Shown piece after piece: positions 21,101-31,269 of a stretch of DNA of 64,000 nucleotides. Origin of the DNA: Ligustrum vulgare (lineage: Eukaryota > Streptophyta > Magnoliopsida > Lamiales > Oleaceae); assembly GCA_963555705.1 (NCBI GenBank), contig OY743172.1, forward strand, positions 27,465,446 through 27,529,445, in the 5' to 3' direction. The position numbers were made by a program, and so were the translations under genes. Position 1 is the stretch's first letter; each line of letters opens with the position of its first letter. Under the pieces are notes generated by a model. That model was not told the origin of the DNA. It searched no databases and worked only from the letters and a program-made list of their open reading frames with translations.

Positions 21101-22521
21101 GCAGCTGCTGGGGATACAGAGGAGGCGGTAGAGGTGTGGGAGACGGAGGCGGTAGAGGTGAGGCAGACGGAGGTGGTGGAGATTAAGGAGACAGAAGTGG
21201 CGGAGATTAGGGAGACGGAGGAGGTAGAGATGAGGGGTACGGAAGAGGCGGGTGTAAGGGAGGCGGAGATAAGGGAGACAGAGGTGGCAGCTCCCTGGGA
21301 TACAGATGAAGCAGAGGTGAGGGAGACGGAGGTGGCATCTCCTATGAATGATCCTCCTACGAGACAGACGGCCAGAACATATTCACGTAATAAGAGAAGT
21401 CTGGCCAGTCAAATACCCGAAGCTGATGTGAGACCAATGGAAAAGCGACTTCCAAAACGATCAAAGTACTTATCTTCTCCATTCACAGCCGAGGGAAAGA
21501 AGAGAAAATTTGAGGATGGCTCAACATTTCTTCCCTTTCAGAAGATTGATCCAGTGAAGGAGAAGGCATTTGATACTTGGTATTCACAATTAAAGGACGG
21601 GTAAATATCCTATCTATATTTTTATCAATTCAATTTTTTATAATTTATGTCCTTTAGTTGATATTGTCCTTTTTAGTGTCGCATACGAGTTAGACTGGGT
21701 CAAAATAAATGACTCGAAGAAGTGGTTTAAGGAGGTCATGGATTCAGGTGCCTGGCTCGACTCCTATGTAAGTAAAACTTAAGGATTTGATCACATTTTA
21801 TATGTTTTTTTCTGAGCTATTTGATAATATTTTTTTTTTTTTGCCTTCAACATGTTGATTTGGCGATGTATTTGTTGCGGCTTCGGGCAAAGAACTACCC
21901 AAAGACATTCAACAGACCCGTTGCTATACTGGACAGTACATTTTTGAATCTTTTACAGTTTGCTTTGACAGAGGGGATCCAATTCGTAGAGAGTTTCATA
22001 GATGGTGATTCTCCAAAGTTGGGTAAGAGATGGCGAGATTATACACATTTGTACATACCTGTTGTAGAAAATAGTCATTGGTTTGCGGTTGAGGTATGTT
22101 TCGACGAAGAAACTATATATGTGTATGACCCGGATAAAAGTTGCCTTACGGAAGGGCAATTGAAAAATATATTGAACCCACTGACTACACTTCTGCCGAG
22201 CCTTTTAAAGAGAGCATGCATATCTACTATGAATGGCGATTTTACAATTGAAAGGGTCGAGAACACTGCAAAGCAAAGTACACAGTAAGTTTTTTTTAGT
22301 ACGATAAATATTGTGTCCATACTGTTCTTCTATTTTTCTACAAAAATATACTCATTCTTTATTATCTCATTAATTGCAGAGGAGATTGTGGTATTTTTAC
22401 CATTAAATTTATTGAATTTTTAATTGCTGGAGAGGAAGCTGAGAAAGTCCGTAACCTGTATATGCTCCAGTGGAGAAAGAAATTGGCGATTGATTTACAC
22501 GGACTTGATTATGATCCTTAA
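18133..22521 (+). CDS. MULE-borne Ulp1-like (C48) cysteine protease with DUF1985 domain
   Basis: Seven exons fit: 18133-18825, 18909-19052, 19139-19390, 20642-21600, 21677-21767, 21851-22284, 22380-22521 (904 aa). The N-terminal 230 residues carry a DUF1985-type domain (AARFSFEEFTLITGL). Exon 4 encodes a Gly/Glu-rich then Glu/Thr/Arg repeat region and a basic segment. The C-terminal Ulp1 peptidase shows NSHWFAVEV (His789), VYDPDKS (Asp806) and QGDCGIF (Gln858, Cys861), a full catalytic set. SUMO or related isopeptidase activity is the family expectation; the true substrate is unknown. All splice joins are canonical except the acceptor before exon 6, which reads CTTCAA rather than CAG. Exon 3 to exon 4 spans a 1.25-kb intron filled with the palindrome satellite. 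Confidence 0.82.
19391..20545. repeat. Palindrome array 2: ~85-bp satellite in Ulp1 intron 3
   Basis: Roughly a dozen tandem units of about 85 bp. Each contains GGTAGGTTAACCTACC, then AAAGAGGTCGGTTAACC, then CTGCTAACCGACCACTTTGG, then TAGATGTTAACCTACC and ATCAAATTCAA. Nearly the whole intron is palindromic words. Copies are very similar, with a few units shortened or rearranged near 20000-20250. Confidence 0.92.
21000..21350 (+). repeat. Coding minisatellite in exon 4 (Glu/Thr repeats)
   Basis: GGAGACGGAGGTGG-like units repeat and keep frame, encoding variations of EVRETEVA and DTEEAEV. The product is a strongly acidic, likely disordered linker between the DUF1985 part and the protease. Confidence 0.8.
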
Positions 22522-22639
22522 ATTTCTATAACTGAATGTTCTTTGTATTTTTGTAAATTACAATATCTGTAAATGACTATAATTTTTGAATATATTTTTT
22601 GGGATTTTCATGACCTGTCCACTTGCATATATCAATTTT

Positions 22640-23050
22640 TGGGTACTGGTAGGTTTTTCAGCAGGTTAACCTACTCATAAAAACTCAGGTCGGTTAAATG
22701 GTAGGTTAACCGACCTTTAACCTACCCGTTAACAGACGTGGTCGGTTACTGGGTAGGTTAACCTATTAGTAACATATCAGGTAGATTAAATGGTAGGTTA
22801 ACCGACCTTTAACCTACCGTTAACAGACGTGATCTGTTACTGGGTAGGTTAACCTACTACATATCAGGTAGGTTAACCGACCTTTAACATATCAGGTAGG
22901 TTAACCTACTACATATCGGTTTTTGAGGGTTTAAACGGCTGAATAACCTAAACCCTAAAAAACCGACTAGGTAGGTTAACCTACCCCTTAACCGACCACT
23001 TTGGTTAATAGGTCGGTTAACCTACCTTTAACCTACCTATTAACCGACTT
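22640..23050. repeat. Palindrome array 3, between the two MULE genes
   Basis: Dispersed copies of GTAGGTTAACCTAC and GGTCGGTTAA words with AACCGACC arms, downstream of the Ulp1 stop codon. Less regular than array 2. Confidence 0.85.
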
Positions 23051-23067
23051 GATTAGTTAATAGCTAT

Positions 23068-23500
23068 TAAAACGTTCGATCAATTATTAAGTTCATTATT
23101 AAGTGTGACGTGAACAATCGATTTTACCAATCGAGGTCCTACTGTGGCATCTTCATCAAATCTATTAAAACATTCTATCAATTATTAAGTTCATTATTAA
23201 GTGTGACGTGAACAATCGATTTTCCCAATCTGAATCAACATTAGCAACTTTCTCAAATTTGTCGCTAATGTTTGATAAATTATTAAATTCATTAAGTGTG
23301 AAATTGGACGAAGGATTTTACCCATCGAGGTCTTACGTTGGCATCTTTCTCAAATTTATTAAAACGTTTGATTAATTATTAAGTTCATTAAGTGTAACGT
23401 AAACAATCGATTTTACTAATCGGGATCAAGTTTAGCAACTTTCTCGAATCAATCAAAACGTTCGCTCAATTAGATCAAGTGTGACGTGTTGAATTTATCG
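23068..23500. repeat. ~98-bp tandem repeat, about 4.5 units
   Basis: Units start AAAACGTTCGATCAATTATT, continue with TAAGTTCATTAAGTGTGACG, then AACAATCGATTTTACCAATC and a CAACTTTCTCAAAT-type tail. Units diverge by perhaps 15-25 percent. It lies between palindrome arrays 3 and 4. Confidence 0.8.
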
Positions 23501-23599
23501 AATCTTTCTTTTTGGTAAATGACTAAAAAATTTGAATTTATTGTTTAGGATTTTCATGACATGACTTGTATAGGTCTAATTTGATTGTATTTACTAGTA

Positions 23600-23900
23600 G
23601 GTTTTTCAACAGGTTAACCTACCTACTAACCGACGTGGTCTGTTACAAGGTAGGTTAACCTACCCCTTAACCGACCACTTTGGTTAATAGGTAGGTTAAC
23701 CTACCTCTTAACCGACCTGGGTAGTTAATGGCTATGGTTAACCTACCTAGTCAAGACGTTTCAAACCCCATCCTAGTCGGTTAAATCGTCGGTTAGAGGT
23801 CGGTTAACCTACCTATTAACCGACCAAATCGGTTCGAAGGTAGGTTAACCTACCTATTAACCGACCAAATCGGTTCGGAGGTAGGTTAACCTACTACAGA
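23600..23900. repeat. Palindrome array 4, 3' side of the transposase gene
   Basis: About ten copies of GGTAGGTTAACCTACC and AACCGACC words immediately downstream (minus sense) of the MULE transposase stop codon. Confidence 0.85.
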
Positions 23901-23977
23901 ACTGAATAGCATGCATATACGCTATTTGATCAGTATGGTAACCTTATAAATATGAACAATTAATACTACCACAATTA

Positions 23978-26497
23978 CTAGTCTATTGTTTTATTGGATA
24001 GTGGTACTCGATCATTACATCGTAGTTGGTTGTGCCCAGATGCACCACACCTACCACACTTACGTGTCGTAGAAAACTCTCCGGTCGATGGTATCCTGCT
24101 TTTGCGCTTACGTCCACTTTGTCTTGGTTTCATCAACGGTGGCAAGATATTCAACGTCCACCTAAGGTGTTCTGGAACCTCCCAATCAATTTCATTTGGT
24201 AGAGGCATTATAGTATCAGAGTATGCTGCTTTCCAAACTGTAGTAGTATAATATGGAGAGCACAAATCATATGCAGAATTCCCTGCCTGTCTTGAAGCAG
24301 CGATAGCGTGCTCACATGGAAACTTATCCAACTGAAACTGCCCACATGTGCAAGTTCTATCAATTAAGTTAACAACAAAATGTTTGATTCCATTACCCAC
24401 ATCAAACATATATTCATCCATAGGATCCGCTACGAACTTCTTGGACAACTCAAGTTTATTCCGAATTTTTTTCTCCATTGCCGGGGTTAGATTACTTGTA
24501 CAGTTTTCTGCATTGATGCGCCTCTTATAAAACCATTTTTGCAATTTGCACCTGATATACTCAACCAAAGCAAGTACTGGACACTCTCGAGCTTTTCTGA
24601 ATACCGAGTTCAGCGACTCTGCATTATTTGACGTCATGATGTTGTAACGGATCCCTGTAAAGTGTGACCTAGTCCAATTTTTATAGTTAGCCTCTTTTAA
24701 ATAACCCCAAAGGTCGGGGTTCCTGCTAAGAATATCATCCATATGTTTATTAAATTCTTCAACTGTATATGCATATGCCGCTTTCTTAAACAATGACACC
24801 ATCCCGGAGATGCGATACTTGGCCTTTATGTTGCCTTGTATATGGTATATGCAATGAGCGTGATGCGCATTAGGAAAAACATCTCTTACACCCTTGAGTA
24901 GACTCCCATTCCTGTCAGACATAAAGACCAGATCTTCAATATCACCAATTATTGTCTTCAATTTTTCAAAAAACCAGTTCCATGACTCATTATTCTCAGA
25001 ATCTACTATGCCCCATGCGAGAGGATAGATTTGCATATTTCCATCTTGACATGTTTCCACTATCAGTGTACCTTCATATTTTTCTTTCAAGAATGTTCCG
25101 TCCACAGAAATTACTCACCGCATCGATGAGTGAAATCCTCGAATGCATGGTCCAACCGCCATAAAAAAGTACTTGAAGCGATGACTACTTGGATCGGTGT
25201 CAACACATACCACTGTGCCAGGATTAGATCTAACCAAATTGTGGGAATACACCGCCAATCTAGCATAGCTACCATCAGGTGAACCCATTAATATCTCTAA
25301 GGCACGTTCTTTATCCGTCCATGCTTTCTGATAGCTCATAATTACCCCAAACTCCCGACGAATGTCACTGATGATGTTTGCAGGTCTGTATTCTTGATTT
25401 GGATTTTGAAAATTATGCATGACATGTGTACCGATAACCCATGACCTCGCTTGTCTATGATCATTTCTATGTATACCCAAAGAACAAGTATGTTCACGTA
25501 CATAACGACGAACTTCAAAATAATCACACTCCTTGTACTTCGTAGCATGCAAACGCCATTTGCAACTATCATCTATGCAAATAATTCTGTATATACTCTT
25601 ATTTGATTTTTTAACTTTGAATTCAAAGTTGTGCTTCAATGCAAGCAAATGAATGTGTTGTTGTAGATCTTTCTTGTTCTCAAACACCTGATGATCTTTC
25701 AAATCCTCTTCCTCAGGAATCACATGTGACGTATGAGCGTACCTTAAACTTGATCCAGCCTCAAATGTGTGGCTTGATGTGCTACCACGTGCAGACAATG
25801 CAACAAGATCCTCATTAGTAAAACGAATTTCAGCTTCATTCCGTTGAACTAGTTCTTGTCCACATGTAGGTAAATTAACATTGTTCCCATTTTCCTCAAT
25901 AGTGTCACCATTGTTGTTTCGAACAACCTCCAAATCGTTCCAGTAATCATCTAAACCGCAGTTCCCATCATTGTCATCATCCAATCTCATCTCAGAATCT
26001 ACATCATTACGGACCTCGTCTTCAAATTCATCATTAACTGCTACATGTTCATGTTCAACATGATCTAAAACATGTCCGTGTTCAACTGTGTTTATTGTAT
26101 GTTCAAGTTCAACATGATCTATAGCATGTTCATGTTCAACAATACTTGCTTCAAATTCACGTTCAATGAGATTCTTGCTCACAATTGTTACACAAAGGGG
26201 AGACTGACATGTTCTGTTGAGTTCTAGGAGCCATTTCACTTGCCTATCTGAAGTAATCTTGACTGGTGGAACAGAAACTTGTGTATTATTATCAAGGAAA
26301 AGAAATCTCATCTCCAAAGTGTGTAAAGAAGAATCAATATGAAGAAGCTCTTGTACATCATGATATAATTCTGTATACGTTGCATTTTTTGACAAAAAAA
26401 TTGCTTCTTCATTGCTCCAATTCCATATCCATTTAGATTGATCATTCTTCACAAACTCACCATAGTAACAAATAGGAATTAATGTAGTATCATTCAT
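23978..26497 (-). pseudogene. MURA-type MULE transposase with one in-frame stop
   Basis: One frame runs from ATG at 26495-26497 to a stop at 23978, about 840 codons, broken only by TGA at 25115-25117. In order: a PB1-like N-terminal segment, an acidic HVE/EHEH repeat region, a MuDR-type DNA-binding domain (FENKKDLQQHIHLLALKH, then CKWRLHATKY), the DDE transposase core (SVDGTFLKEKYEGTL, MSDRNGSLLKG, NAHHAHCIYHIQGNIK), a SWIM finger (CTCGQFQLDKFPCEHA) and a C-terminal CCHC knuckle (CGRCGASGHNQLRC). The ATG follows an acceptor-like TGTAG, suggesting a 5' UTR intron. Everything but the stop is intact, so recent inactivation, readthrough or a base error are possible. Confidence 0.9.
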
Positions 26498-26574
26498 ATC
26501 TACATTTAAAAAAATTGAAAAATGTTACGTGTTAACACCAGAATTTATTAAAGGAATTTTTTTTGAACAATTAA

Positions 26575-26765
26575 GCAAGCAGGTTAACAATTGGTTAGCA
26601 GACTGCAAAGTTGGTTAACAGACTTCACTCAGGTAGGTTAACCGACTTTATTGGTCGGTTAACCAACCTACTGCAAAGTTGGTAACCTACTTACTGAAGT
26701 AGGTTAACCGACCAATGAGGTAGGTTAACCGACCAATGAAGTCGGTTAATCGACCTGTGTGCGTA
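26575..26765. repeat. Palindrome array 5, upstream of the transposase start
   Basis: Copies of GTAGGTTAACCGACC-like words occupy the sequence just upstream (minus sense) of the transposase ATG, probably in its 5' UTR intron. It mirrors array 1 at the Ulp1 gene. Confidence 0.8.
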
Positions 26766-27258
26766 AAATCATATTACCCGCTGTCTAGAATGAGATTTTT
26801 GCAATGGATGAAGTTTATACTAAAAAATTTATCCCAAAACAAGCAAAACTCATATAAATACAATTTAAACAAATCAAAGCACCTCAAAATAAGATTAATT
26901 TTGGGATATCTTACCAATATCAAATGCATAAAACTTAGGATTTTTATCAACATTTGAGAAGATGATGAATAGTTCTGTAACAAATCCAAAGAAGGTGGAG
27001 AAGATCACATATAGTAAAACTGAGTTTATTATAATGTGGGTAGCTGGGGGGAGGATCTTTGTTGATGGACACGATTTTGAGAGAGAGAGAGCCGTTGGTT
27101 TTTCTTGAGGATTTTTCAGTCCTTATAAATTGTTAGGTAAGTTTGAAAATTTATCAAGATAACAAGGATAATTTAGTCTTTGTATAAGGATGGAGGCCAT
27201 TTTAACTTATCAAACAAAAATTTGTCCTTTTGACCGTGGCCCTTTCAATAAATCCCCC

Positions 27259-27272
27259 TATTGATACCCCTA
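27259..27272 (-). mobile_element. Terminal 14 bp of hAT MITE family A copy 2, beyond the MULE
   Basis: TATTGATACCCCTA continues the MITE end cut at 16850 (family end: TTGACACCTCTA). The first nine bases are the MULE's right-hand duplication. The MITE's own duplication TTAAGGGG follows at 27273-27280. Confidence 0.8.
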
Positions 27273-27280
27273 TTAAGGGG

Positions 27281-27429
27281 TCATAAACGAATTCATAGCA
27301 AACATAGGGGCTATAATAGTAAATTATTATCCATGTAAAGACGCGAAACCCATCCCCTCTATCCACTCCGTAGCCATAGGCCAGAAACAAAAATTGAGTG
27401 AGAGCAGAGCAGAGCAAGAAAGTGCAAAA
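27281..27429 (+). promoter_or_regulatory. Remaining proximal upstream region of the bL17c gene
   Basis: Only 149 bp separate the transposon junction from the bL17c ATG. It contains AT-rich words (GGGCTATAATAG near 27308) and a purine-rich leader before the start codon. A TATA element is possible but not certain. Confidence 0.45.
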
Positions 27430-29366
27430 ATGGCGTGTGCTAGCACATCGGCATCTGTAACGTGGAATATGTCATCTCTGAGATCAGCCCTCCCTTCAAT
27501 TCACGCCTCTTCTTCAGCCTCTTACGTCCATTTCTCAACTGGGCCCAGTTCTTCTCGTTTCAAGCTTTCCAGGCCAAAACCCAGCTCAAGTCTCCTCAAC
27601 TCCTTTGTAGGTCTCGCCCCTATTCATCCCCTCTTCTCTCTCTCATCACCAGGTACATTTTTCCCCTTCAATTCTGTTCCGTATTTACGTGGACGTTTAT
27701 ATCGCTTTTGTTAATAAATGTTTGTGTTATTGATTTTGTATACTATCAAAAAATGTTGTGTGACTGATACATGACTTGTCATGGGTATTGAGGTTTTAGA
27801 CCCTTATATGGTTTTTCTTACTGCTGTTGCCTTGCCTTTGTGCTTCTTATTTGGCATCATTATGCGCTGATAATTGATGATATTTTTATTTAAATTTCCG
27901 TTTGGAAAGCTTAATTCAAGTCTCCAATTCCTCTTTTATAAAATTAAAGATGCTTTATAAGAATAACCTGGATTTGTATTGTTATATTATGAATGTTTAT
28001 TGTGGATATGGCTCATATTAGAGTGTGCTGTTTTCGTTCATTTTGTTGATGGGAGATTTATGCATTATATTTGATACTCATTCTCAAATGATGTAATTGA
28101 TTCGAGCATATTTTTTTAGAAGACTTGGTTTTTAATAATCTGTTGATAACAGAATGAGGCAATATCTTACTGAGGGAACATTGTTTTTAAGAAATTACTA
28201 TGTGGAAATGTGGTAAGATGGAATGGTGCATTTTTTGGTTGTTTCGATGGAGCATAGAATTTGAAGTCCTTGCAATCAGAAAGACAGATCTCTAGGGTTT
28301 GTAGTTTGGAGTACGGGTTTGGAAAGGGAACTTTTCCTTTATAGTGCTTGCTTCTACCTATCCACGCCCCCAGTGAGAAGCTGAGCCCTGAATCTCTCTG
28401 GTTCACTGGTGGGAGATTGAATTTCAAATGAAGTAACTGGCATGTGAGATGGCCTTTTGATAGAGTATGCACATATATATGATGTGCACAAGCCCATGCA
28501 ATCAGTTATTCCATCTGGTTGACCTCGTTGCCATACATTCAATTCAAGGAAAAACCCGTTTCTTAATCAATGGCTGGAGAAAGGACACACATAGAAGATA
28601 AGCATATACCACTTAGCCAAAAAAAAAAGGAAAAAAAATATAAGGAGAAGAACTGCCACTTCTGTTGTTACACTTGTTTAAATATGAAAAAGTGGAAATT
28701 TGAGATTGAATGCTGTAACAATTGTTAGAATGTAAGTCCTTTTCTAATATGTTTCCTAGGGAGGATTGTATAGTAGTACTTTTACAACATGTTGATGTTT
28801 GATACGAAAGATGAGTATTAAGGAAGAAAAAGTAGCTAAAATCTTGTTCATTATGCTGTCAGTGGCATTCAATACTTTATTACCAAATACGCACTGATGG
28901 CTTTTCTTGGTAATACTGATCTGTAAGATCAAATATTATGAGAATGTGTCTTGCAGATTCAACCAGTTTTGAGCATTGTTTTACTGTGATTGACAATGGA
29001 GGACGATTCTTTGCCATGAGGCATGGGAGGAGGGTGCCAAAACTTAATAGGCCCCCTGACCAGCGTCGAGCTCTTCTGCGGGGTCTGACAACTCAACTCC
29101 TGAAGCATGGCCGCATAAAGACCACGAGAGCAAGGGCCAGTGCAATGAGAAAGTATGTCGACAAAATGGTCACTCTGGCTAAGGATGGTTCTCTACATAA
29201 GAGAAGGCAGGCTCTTGGCTATATCTATGAAAAGGAGATTGTGCATGCATTGTTTGCCGAGGTCGAAGAGAGATATGGTGATAGAAATGGAGGATATACA
29301 AGGATAATCAGAACTCTTCCAAGGCGTGGGGACAATGCACCAATGGCTTACATTGAGCTTGTGTAA
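27430..29366 (+). CDS. PRPL17: Plastid large-subunit ribosomal protein bL17c, nuclear-encoded
   Basis: Two exons, 27430-27652 and 28957-29366, joined phase 1 across a GT...AG intron of 1304 bp, give 210 aa. The Ser/Ala-rich first 85-90 residues ([13 protein letters not shown]...) look like a chloroplast transit peptide. The mature part carries the bL17 signature [36 protein letters not shown], then [17 protein letters not shown] and a C-terminus [18 protein letters not shown] as in plant plastid L17. It is a structural protein of the 50S subunit near the exit tunnel. The ATG at 27430 is the first in frame; upstream codons are open but lack an ATG. Fully intact despite the transposons on both sides. 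Confidence 0.93.
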
Positions 29367-29597
29367 CTGCTGATGGATTCATTTGAGTTAGTCTGTTCAA
29401 TATTTTAAAGTAACTTTGTGAGAGAACCTTTTGCTCTATCCATTCACATGAACATGCCTTTTGATTGTCTCGTGGTGTGACATATAATGATGCAAGGTGA
29501 TGACTTTTCCATATTGAGGACATTAGTTGAATACCTGCACTCAAATTCTAATCAAATATTGCATTCTTGATCTTGTGGTATTTTATTTTATGAAAAT

Positions 29598-29751
29598 GCT
29601 CCCCTACCTACAAGGGTAGGGGAGTTAAATACCCAACACACACAAAATCCACCCCACCTATAGGGTGGGTGTCACTGGGCCCCATTTTCATCCCAACTTT
29701 TTATCACCCACCCCAAGAGTGTTGGCTATTTAACTACCCTACCAGGGGAGC
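29598..29751. mobile_element. Foldback-type MITE, 154 bp
   Basis: GCTCCCCTACC ... GAGTTAAATACCCAACAC on the left pairs with GTGTTGGCTATTTAACTACC ... AGGGGAGC on the right. The whole element can fold on itself. It lies about 230 bp past the bL17c stop codon, possibly in or near its 3' end. No clear target duplication. Confidence 0.65.
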
Positions 29752-29756
29752 AAAAC

Positions 29757-30477
29757 TAGAGGTGTCAATCCTAGTGGTTCGAATCGAGTCAGCCCGGTAA
29801 CGGTTCGTTTGAAAAAAAGTTCGCCCGCTACAGGTTACGGGTCGGTTCCGGGTCAATTCACAAATTTTGAATTACAACATAGGCCTACCCGCTGGCCCAT
29901 CTAGGTCGAGCCCATGCGAATCGCGGTTCGTTCTGATTTGACCCGTATGAATAAAAACATAAATTTTTTCATATTTATAGTAATTTTTTTGTCAAATTTC
30001 TAAATACAAAATGATTAAAATGATAAATTCATATTTATACAATAAAATATTTATATAGAATTTAAAATTATATTTTATGTTATATGAATTACTTCTAAAT
30101 TTGCAAATTTAAATAAAACATAAACAAATAACAATTAAATGCTAAATGTATTTCTAACAACTATTATCAAATAACATTACGTTTTTTAGCTATTATGGAG
30201 AAAAAATAAGATTTTGCTTTAAAAGTTGTATTAGAATTTGTAGAAAAAGTGAGTTTTTCAATGTTACCATATTTAATAAAAACAGTTTTTTTTTTTTTTT
30301 TTTTTTTACGGGCCAGCGGGTTAATCGCGGTTCACGAAGGTTTGATCCACAAAATTCGCGGTTCATAACTTCTTGACCCGTGAACCGCCCGCACGAGTCA
30401 CAAGTCGGCCTGCGGTCCCAAGTCGATCCGGGCCGATTTTCACGGGTCTGGTCGACCCGTCTGTCTTGACACCTCTA
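29757..30477 (+). mobile_element. hAT MITE family A, copy 3 (721 bp), perfect TSD
   Basis: Perfect 12-bp terminal inverted repeats TAGAGGTGTCAA / TTGACACCTCTA and a perfect 8-bp duplication AGCAAAAC at 29749-29756 and 30478-30485. The left duplication overlaps the last bases of the foldback MITE. Core sequence matches copies 1 and 2, with a long T run near 30283-30307. Confidence 0.92.
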
Positions 30478-31269
30478 AGCAAAACTGTTTTATTTTATTA
30501 AGGAAATGTTTGATTGCATTTATTTGCCATGACAAATCTTTTCAAGTAAAAAACTTTCCATCTTTTTTGTTTGATTGCATTCCTTTCCATAGTAAATATT
30601 TTTTAGGTGCAAGTAGTACAATATTGTGCACTTTTTGTTCCAATTCGCACTTTGGCTGAATTTGGTGGCCTCCACACCAATTTAAGAACTGAGACTAGGG
30701 ATAGTAAATGGGCCTAGTCGGGCCAGTTCGGCCCATCCACCATATGTTTGGAGCCGAAGCCAATAATGTCGTTTGGGAAACAAGCCAAGCTGGGTCGGCT
30801 CGTTTGCCACTCAAGGCGTTTGGGTCCGAGTCGTTGGCTCACGAGCCAGCCCAAACCCGTGGGCATTTTTTTTTAAGACTTTAAAGTGGAAATTTGAAGT
30901 AAACATTAAGATATAATATTACATTATGTGACATTTGTAACATTAAGAATAACAATATTTAATTTAGTCTTAAAATGTAACATTCTCGTAAGTGCGAAGT
31001 CGATTAAGAATTTAAAATTTAAACTCTTCTCCTTTAATTCGGGCTTGGGATTGGCTACAATTAATTCATCGTAGGCGAAGTTAAAATTGTACGCAAACAA
31101 AATGTTACGTGTTCAATTTTTTTATTTGAAAGAAAGAATTGAAAATACGAAAAAAGAAAAATGCATATACAGTAAAGTTGTAAGGGAAATATTAAATAAC
31201 TACTTACCAATACGTTAGTTCTTCAAATTCCTTGACAATAACTTCACTTATTCTATCCCGTATCCGTAT

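Larger units (their letters stand above)
16851..27258. mobile_element. Mutator-like element (MULE), 10.4 kb, with transposase and Ulp1 gene
   Basis: Ends: the left side starts CGTGGGAATATGGGGAAATG followed by GCC; the right side, read inward on minus, starts GGGGGATTTATTGAAAGGGC followed by C. These are short, weak inverted repeats. Nine-base flanks TATTCATAC (16842-16850) and TATTGATAC (27259-27267) differ at one base, the usual MULE duplication size. Inside are a MURA-type transposase gene on minus and a C48 (Ulp1-like) protease gene on plus, convergent. MULEs carrying ULP-like genes are known in plants (Arabidopsis Kaonashi, melon CUMULE). Both genes are nearly intact, so it is fairly young or recently autonomous. 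Confidence 0.88.

Noticed and set aside
21768..21850. A minor-spliceosome (U12, AC-ending) intron for the Ulp1 gene
   Set aside because: The donor is GTAAGT and no U12 branch-point word is visible; a lost AG is the simpler reading.
17395..26765. Telomere-related interstitial repeats, because of TTAACC words
   Set aside because: Plant telomeres are TTTAGGG; the unit here is GGTAGGTTAACCTACC and does not contain that heptamer.
27394..27714. An upstream start for bL17c at 27394 and a read-through of exon 1
   Set aside because: 27394 is TTG, not ATG; the first in-frame ATG is at 27430, and exon 1 ends at 27652 where GT begins the intron.
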